Assembly (NCBI RefSeq): GCF_036075115.1
Contig: NZ_CP107958.1
Location: forward strand, 4,650,001-4,714,000
Direction of reading: 5' to 3'
DNA length: 64,000 nt
DNA from: Streptomyces sp. NBC_00377
Lineage (GTDB): Bacteria > Actinomycetota > Actinomycetes > Streptomycetales > Streptomycetaceae
This document shows positions 60,579 to 64,000 of this stretch, piece by piece. Within the stretch, counting starts at the first letter, position 1; every line of letters begins with the position of its first letter. The notes under the pieces are model-generated. The model was not told where the DNA came from. It was given only the letters and a program-made list of their open reading frames with translations, and searched no databases. A program made the position numbers and the translations under genes.

Positions 60579-61610
60579 TCAGCGGTCCACGATCCGGTCG
60601 AACTGGGTGGTGGTGTGCCGCAGATGGGCTACCAGCTCGTCGCCGACGTGCGGCTCGGGCGCGTCCGAGGGCACGAACAGGATGGACACCTGCATGTGCG
60701 GCGGCTCGGCGAACCACCGCTGCTTCCCGCCCCAGACGAAGGGCGAGAGGTTCCGGTTCACCGTGGCGAGGCCGGCCCGGGCGACGCCCTTGGCGCGCGG
60801 CATGACGCCGTGCAGGGCCTTGGGGGCCTCCAGACCCACCCCGTGCGACGTGCCGCCCGCCACGACCACCAGGAAGCCGTCGGAGGCCGCCTTCTGCTGC
60901 CGGTAGCCGAAGCGGTCACCCTTGGCGACCCGTGTGACGTCGAGGACCGCCCCGCGGTACTCGGTGGCCTCGTGGTCCCCCAGCCACAGCCGCGTGCCGA
61001 TCCGGGCGCGGAAGCGGGTCTGCGGGAACTGCTGCCGCAGCCGGGCGAGTTCGTCGGCCTTCAGGTGGCTGACGAACATCGTGTGCAGCGGCAGACGGGC
61101 CGCGCGCAGCCGGTCCATCCAGCCGATGACCTCCTCGACGGCGTCGGAGCCGTCCGTGCGGTCCAACGGCAGGTGGATGGCGAACCCTTCCAGCCTGACG
61201 TTCTCGATGGCGGCGTGCAGCTGCGGCAGGTCCTGCTCGCTGATGCCGTGCCGCTTCATCGACGACATCACCTCGATGACCACACGAGCGCCCACGAGGC
61301 CGTACACGCCGTCGACCGACGACACCGAGCGCACCACCCGGTCGGGCAGCGGAACGGGCTCCTCACCGCGCCGGTACGGCGTCAGCACCAGAAGGTCACC
61401 GCCGAAGAAGTCCTTGATGCGCGCGGCCTCGTACGTCGTGCCGACGGCGAGGACGTCCGAGCCCAGCCGGGTGGCCTCCTCCGCCAGCCGGTCGTGCCCG
61501 AAGCCGTAGCCGTTGCCCTTGCAGACCGGGACGAGTCCCGGGAACTGGTCCTGCACATGCTTGTGGTGCGCCCGCCAGCGCGCGGTGTCGACGTAGAGGG
61601 TGAGCGCCAT
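60579..61610 (-). CDS. Alanine-racemase-like PLP enzyme beside femX
   Basis: 343-aa fold-type III PLP protein. The N-terminal barrel carries the PLP lysine in PVCKGNGYGFGHDRL (Lys31), matching VKANAYGHG of alanine racemase; RHGISEQDL and MFVSHLKADEL follow. The C-terminal part does not show the usual GYGDGYPR segment with the second catalytic tyrosine; it has DRFGYRQQKAASDG instead. The protein is about 30 residues shorter than housekeeping Alr. It shares the strand with femX 92 bases upstream. A role in supplying or editing a cell-wall amino acid is inferred; true alanine racemase activity is uncertain. Confidence 0.82.
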   Translation of the reverse strand: MALTLYVDTARWRAHHKHVQDQFPGLVPVCKGNGYGFGHDRLAEEATRLGSDVLAVGTTYEAARIKDFFGGDLLVLTPYRRGEEPVPLPDRVVRSVSSVDGVYGLVGARVVIEVMSSMKRHGISEQDLPQLHAAIENVRLEGFAIHLPLDRTDGSDAVEEVIGWMDRLRAARLPLHTMFVSHLKADELARLRQQFPQTRFRARIGTRLWLGDHEATEYRGAVLDVTRVAKGDRFGYRQQKAASDGFLVVVAGGTSHGVGLEAPKALHGVMPRAKGVARAGLATVNRNLSPFVWGGKQRWFAEPPHMQVSILFVPSDAPEPHVGDELVAHLRHTTTQFDRIVDR

Positions 61611-61702
61611 GGCCGGACCTGGGACCTTTCTCGTGGCTGCGGTGGGGGAAACGCCTCGGAGGTGGCGGAGGCGTCAGAGGTATGGAATCACCGAACGTGA
61701 CG

Positions 61703-62824
61703 TCAGCGGCGCGACATGTAGATGTCGAGAGCCTTGTGGAGCAGCTTGTTCAGCGGGAAGTCCCACTCGCCGAGGTACTCCGCGGCCTGTCCGCCCGTGC
61801 CGACCTTGAACTGGATGAGGCCGAAGAGGTGGTCGGTCTCGTCCAGCGAGTCGGAGATGCCACGCAGGTCGTAGACGGTCCCGCCGAGCGCGTAGGCGTC
61901 GCGCAGCATCCGCCACTGCATCGCGTTCGAGGGGCGGAACTCGCGGCCGATGTTGTCGGACGCGCCGTACGAGTACCAGACGTGCCCGCCGACGATCAGC
62001 ATCGTCGCCGCCGCGAGGTTCACGCCGTTGTGGCGGGCGAAGTACAGCCGCATACGGTTGGGGTCCTCGGTGTTGAGGGCCGACCACATGCGCTGGAAGT
62101 AGGACAGCGGGCGCGGCCGGAAGTGGTCCCGCACGGCCGTGATCTCGTACAGCCGCTGCCACTCCTCGAGGTCGTGGTAACCGCCCTGGACGACCTCGAC
62201 GCCGGCCTTCTCCGCCTTCTTGATGTTGCGGCGCCACAGCTGGTTGAAGTTCCTGTGGACCTCTTCGAGGGAACGGTTCGCCAGCGGCACCTGGTACACG
62301 TAACGCGGCTGGACGTCGCCGAAGCCGGCGCCGCCGTCCTCGCCCTGCTGCCAGCCCATGCGGCGCAGCTTGTCGGCCACCTCGAAGGCGCGCGGCTCGA
62401 TGAAGTCGGCCTCGATGTCGCGCAGTCGCTTCACGTCCGGGTTCTGGATGCCCGCCTTGATGGAGGTGGCCTCCCAGCGCCGGATGATCACCGGCGGGCC
62501 CATCTTCACCGAGAAGGCGCCCTGTTGCTTGAGGTGCGCCAGCATCGGTTCCAGCCAGTCGGTCAGATTCGGCGCGTACCAGTTGATGACCGGACCCTCG
62601 GGAAGGTAGGCCAGGTAGCGCTTGATCTTGGGCAGTTGGCGGTAGAGGACCAGGCCCACGCCGACCAGTTCACCGGTCCGCTCGTCGAACCAGCCGAGGT
62701 TCTCCGAACGCCACTCGGCCTTGACATCGGCCCAGGCCGGAACCTGCATGTGGCTCGCCGACGGCAGGCTCTGGATGTATGCCAGATGCTGCTCGCGGCT
62801 GATCGTCCTCAGGGTCAGGCTCAT
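61703..62824 (-). CDS. femX: FemX/FemAB-type peptidyltransferase
   Basis: 373-aa Fem-family enzyme with two GNAT-like halves that adds an amino acid from aminoacyl-tRNA to lipid II. In S. coelicolor FemX adds the bridge glycine. Visible landmarks are FNQLWRRNIKKAEKAGVEV at the end of domain 1 (about residue 203), the peptidoglycan-binding helices, and VYDLRGISDSLDETDHLFGLIQFKVGTGG near the C terminus (about 330). The ATG at 62824 follows GGAGCG. Upstream longer frames are Arg/Pro-rich noise. Wall-bridge synthesis is the expected role. Confidence 0.93.
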   Translation of the reverse strand: MSLTLRTISREQHLAYIQSLPSASHMQVPAWADVKAEWRSENLGWFDERTGELVGVGLVLYRQLPKIKRYLAYLPEGPVINWYAPNLTDWLEPMLAHLKQQGAFSVKMGPPVIIRRWEATSIKAGIQNPDVKRLRDIEADFIEPRAFEVADKLRRMGWQQGEDGGAGFGDVQPRYVYQVPLANRSLEEVHRNFNQLWRRNIKKAEKAGVEVVQGGYHDLEEWQRLYEITAVRDHFRPRPLSYFQRMWSALNTEDPNRMRLYFARHNGVNLAAATMLIVGGHVWYSYGASDNIGREFRPSNAMQWRMLRDAYALGGTVYDLRGISDSLDETDHLFGLIQFKVGTGGQAAEYLGEWDFPLNKLLHKALDIYMSRR

Positions 62825-62931
62825 TCGGGGCGCTCCTCGGGCTGGTGTGTCCCCATGGGTACAGGGGCTCCGGCTCTCGCGCCGAAGCCTACTGCGCCTG
62901 GCGAGCGGCCTGACTGGGCGTACGGAACCTG

Positions 62932-62958
62932 CGCCCCGGCCCGTGCGCGGCCGGGGCG
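62932..62958 (-). terminator. Terminator after the small membrane protein gene
   Basis: Perfect 10-bp stem CGCCCCGGCC/GGCCGGGGCG with a 7-base loop, about 80 bases beyond the stop of the gene at 63039. Confidence 0.75.
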
Positions 62959-63038
62959 TTCCGTCCGGATTCGTAGGTGTCCTGTGTGACGTGCGGCGCG
63001 GTCGGGGCCCGTGGCGCGGGCGCCGGCGCCGCTCTAGG

Positions 63039-63350
63039 TCACCAGATTCCGCCGAAGAGGCCACCGTGGGCCATACCGATGAAGAAGCCGACGCCTGCGG
63101 TACCGAGACCCACGATCAGACCGAAGCGCTCACGGGTGGTCTCGGAGATCCACTGTCCGTACGCACCGGTGAGGATTCCCACCAGGCCGGCCCAGGAGCT
63201 GAGCAGATGGAGGCTGTGGAAGAACGACGTGATGAACGCCGTCACCCCGAGCACCAGGGTCACCGCGAGCAGGGTGTCCTGGAGCGGATGGGCTTTGCCG
63301 TCGGTGGCGAAGAGAGATCCGGCGGTGTTGGGTCGCAATGCCTGTGCCAT
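63039..63350 (-). CDS. Small integral membrane protein
   Basis: 103-aa hydrophobic protein with about three helices: [37 protein letters not shown] and [19 protein letters not shown], ending GGLFGGIW. The ATG at 63350 has a near-perfect AGGAGGTGCCAC ribosome site. It is divergent from rpsF and conserved in this position in Streptomyces as far as I recall. No function is known; glycine-rich small helices suggest a packing subunit or membrane accessory protein. Confidence 0.85.
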
Positions 63351-63401
63351 GTGGCACCTCCTGCGGAAGCGGCGCATCGTAGCGCCATACACACCCGACG
63401 T

Positions 63402-63464
63402 GTACAGACTGACGGTCATCCACGCCGGATTTCAACCGGAAGCACGTGTGCAGGTAGTCTGTAC
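63402..63464. promoter_or_regulatory. Inverted repeat between the small membrane gene and rpsF; probable divergent promoters
   Basis: GTACAGACT (63402-63410) and AGTCTGTAC (63456-63464) are exact complements, so each divergent gene reads AGTCTGTAC in its own direction. On the rpsF side TAGTCT (63455-63460) with TTCAAC (63431-63436) and an 18-base spacer could be a promoter. Confidence 0.5.
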
Positions 63465-63636
63465 CCTCTGCACCGGTGTCTGCCCAGGCCTAGCCAGGGA
63501 ATCCGTCCAGCTGAGAACGGGGAAGTCGCAGGCCGACCCCCGATTGTCAGTGGCGGCCGATACCGTTGCGTACGCATCACAACCCTCCTGCCACGGATCG
63601 ACCGTGGCCGCTGAGTCCGAAGGAGGTGGGTTCCAC

Positions 63637-63927
63637 ATGCGTCACTACGAAGTGATGGTCATCCTCGACCCCGATCTCGAAGAGCGCGCTGTCTCCCCGC
63701 TGATCGAGAACTTCCTCTCCGTTGTCCGTGAGGGCAACGGCAAGGTGGAGAAGGTCGACACCTGGGGCCGTCGTCGTCTCTCGTACGAGATCAAGAAGAA
63801 GCCCGAGGGCATCTACTCGGTCATCGACCTGCAGGCCGAGCCTGCGGTCGTCAAGGAGCTCGACCGCCAGATGAACCTGAACGAGTCGGTCCTCCGGACC
63901 AAGGTCCTCCGTCCCGAGACCCACTGA
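63637..63927 (+). CDS. rpsF: 30S ribosomal protein S6
   Basis: 96-aa ribosomal protein starting [19 protein letters not shown], with [26 protein letters not shown] in the middle; it pairs with S18 on the small subunit. The ATG at 63637 follows AAGGAGGTGGG. In bacteria rpsF is followed by ssb, rpsR and rplI; the window ends 73 bases after this stop, at a CGAGAGG sequence that may be the ssb ribosome site. Confidence 0.98.
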
Positions 63928-64000
63928 GCTCTCCAGCTCAGCTGATCTCGGGATTCTGAGTAGCAGCACAAGCAGCCAGCAGCAAACCCGCCGAGAGGTT

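Overview
This 64 kb window is the replication-origin core of a Streptomyces chromosome, or of a very close relative. The DNA is GC-rich with many GTG starts and tight GTGA/ATGA gene overlaps. The gene set is diagnostic: CrgA, class E sortases, a DnaA with a very long proline/glutamine-rich middle domain, parAB with many copies of the actinobacterial parS palindrome, SigM with its anti-sigma partner, and a DLW-39 peptide. From memory, the order matches the origin region of S. coelicolor and, more loosely, that of Mycobacterium tuberculosis. I could run no database search.

Layout. 1-3.0 kb: end of the pbpA/pknB cell-wall kinase operon (+). 3.4-7.7 kb: a minus-strand run of DUF881 protein, sortase, 53-aa membrane peptide, pabA-like amidotransferase and two more sortases. 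7.9-10 kb: crgA, a DnaA-box cluster, a rhomboid protease and a cyclophilin. 10.3-15.8 kb: DUF5324 protein, tRNA-Ala, a helix-turn-helix protein, a second Ser/Thr kinase, a secreted membrane-anchored protein and DLW-39. 16.2-19.5 kb: the most accessory-looking stretch, with small unknown proteins, a heptanucleotide minisatellite and a divergent arsO-like/arsR pair. 19.7-29.8 kb (-): tRNA-Ile, DUF3566 protein, gyrA, gyrB, dciA, recF, gnd and dnaN, all transcribed away from the origin. About 29.9-30.6 kb: oriC. 30.9-33.0 kb: dnaA (-). 33.3-40.3 kb (+): rpmH, rnpA, yidD, yidC, jag-like, rsmG, parA, parB and a GNAT enzyme. 40.3-50.1 kb (-): trxA, trxB, rsmA, sigM, a MurJ-associated pseudokinase, murJ and a DUF6049 protein. 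50.4-64 kb: cca, an LppU-like protein, an MFS transporter, ino1 with a PadR regulator, a class A PBP, a GT87-like glycosyltransferase, an alanine-racemase-like protein, femX, a small membrane protein and rpsF.

The genes cover replication start (oriC, dnaA, dnaN, recF, gyrase, dciA), origin segregation (parAB and nine perfect parS sites), RNA and protein maturation (rnpA, cca, rpmH, rpsF, yidC) and cell-envelope growth (PBPs, PknB, CrgA, MurJ with its pseudokinase, FemX, sortases). Most are well-known families. The least explained material is: (i) a DnaA-box cluster with a nested palindrome between two convergent genes; (ii) parS sites built into perfect 28-bp and 50-bp palindromes in a convergent gene junction; (iii) the ars-like pair with shared operator motifs and a cysteine-rich tail; (iv) a 7-bp minisatellite; and (v) several tiny membrane proteins.
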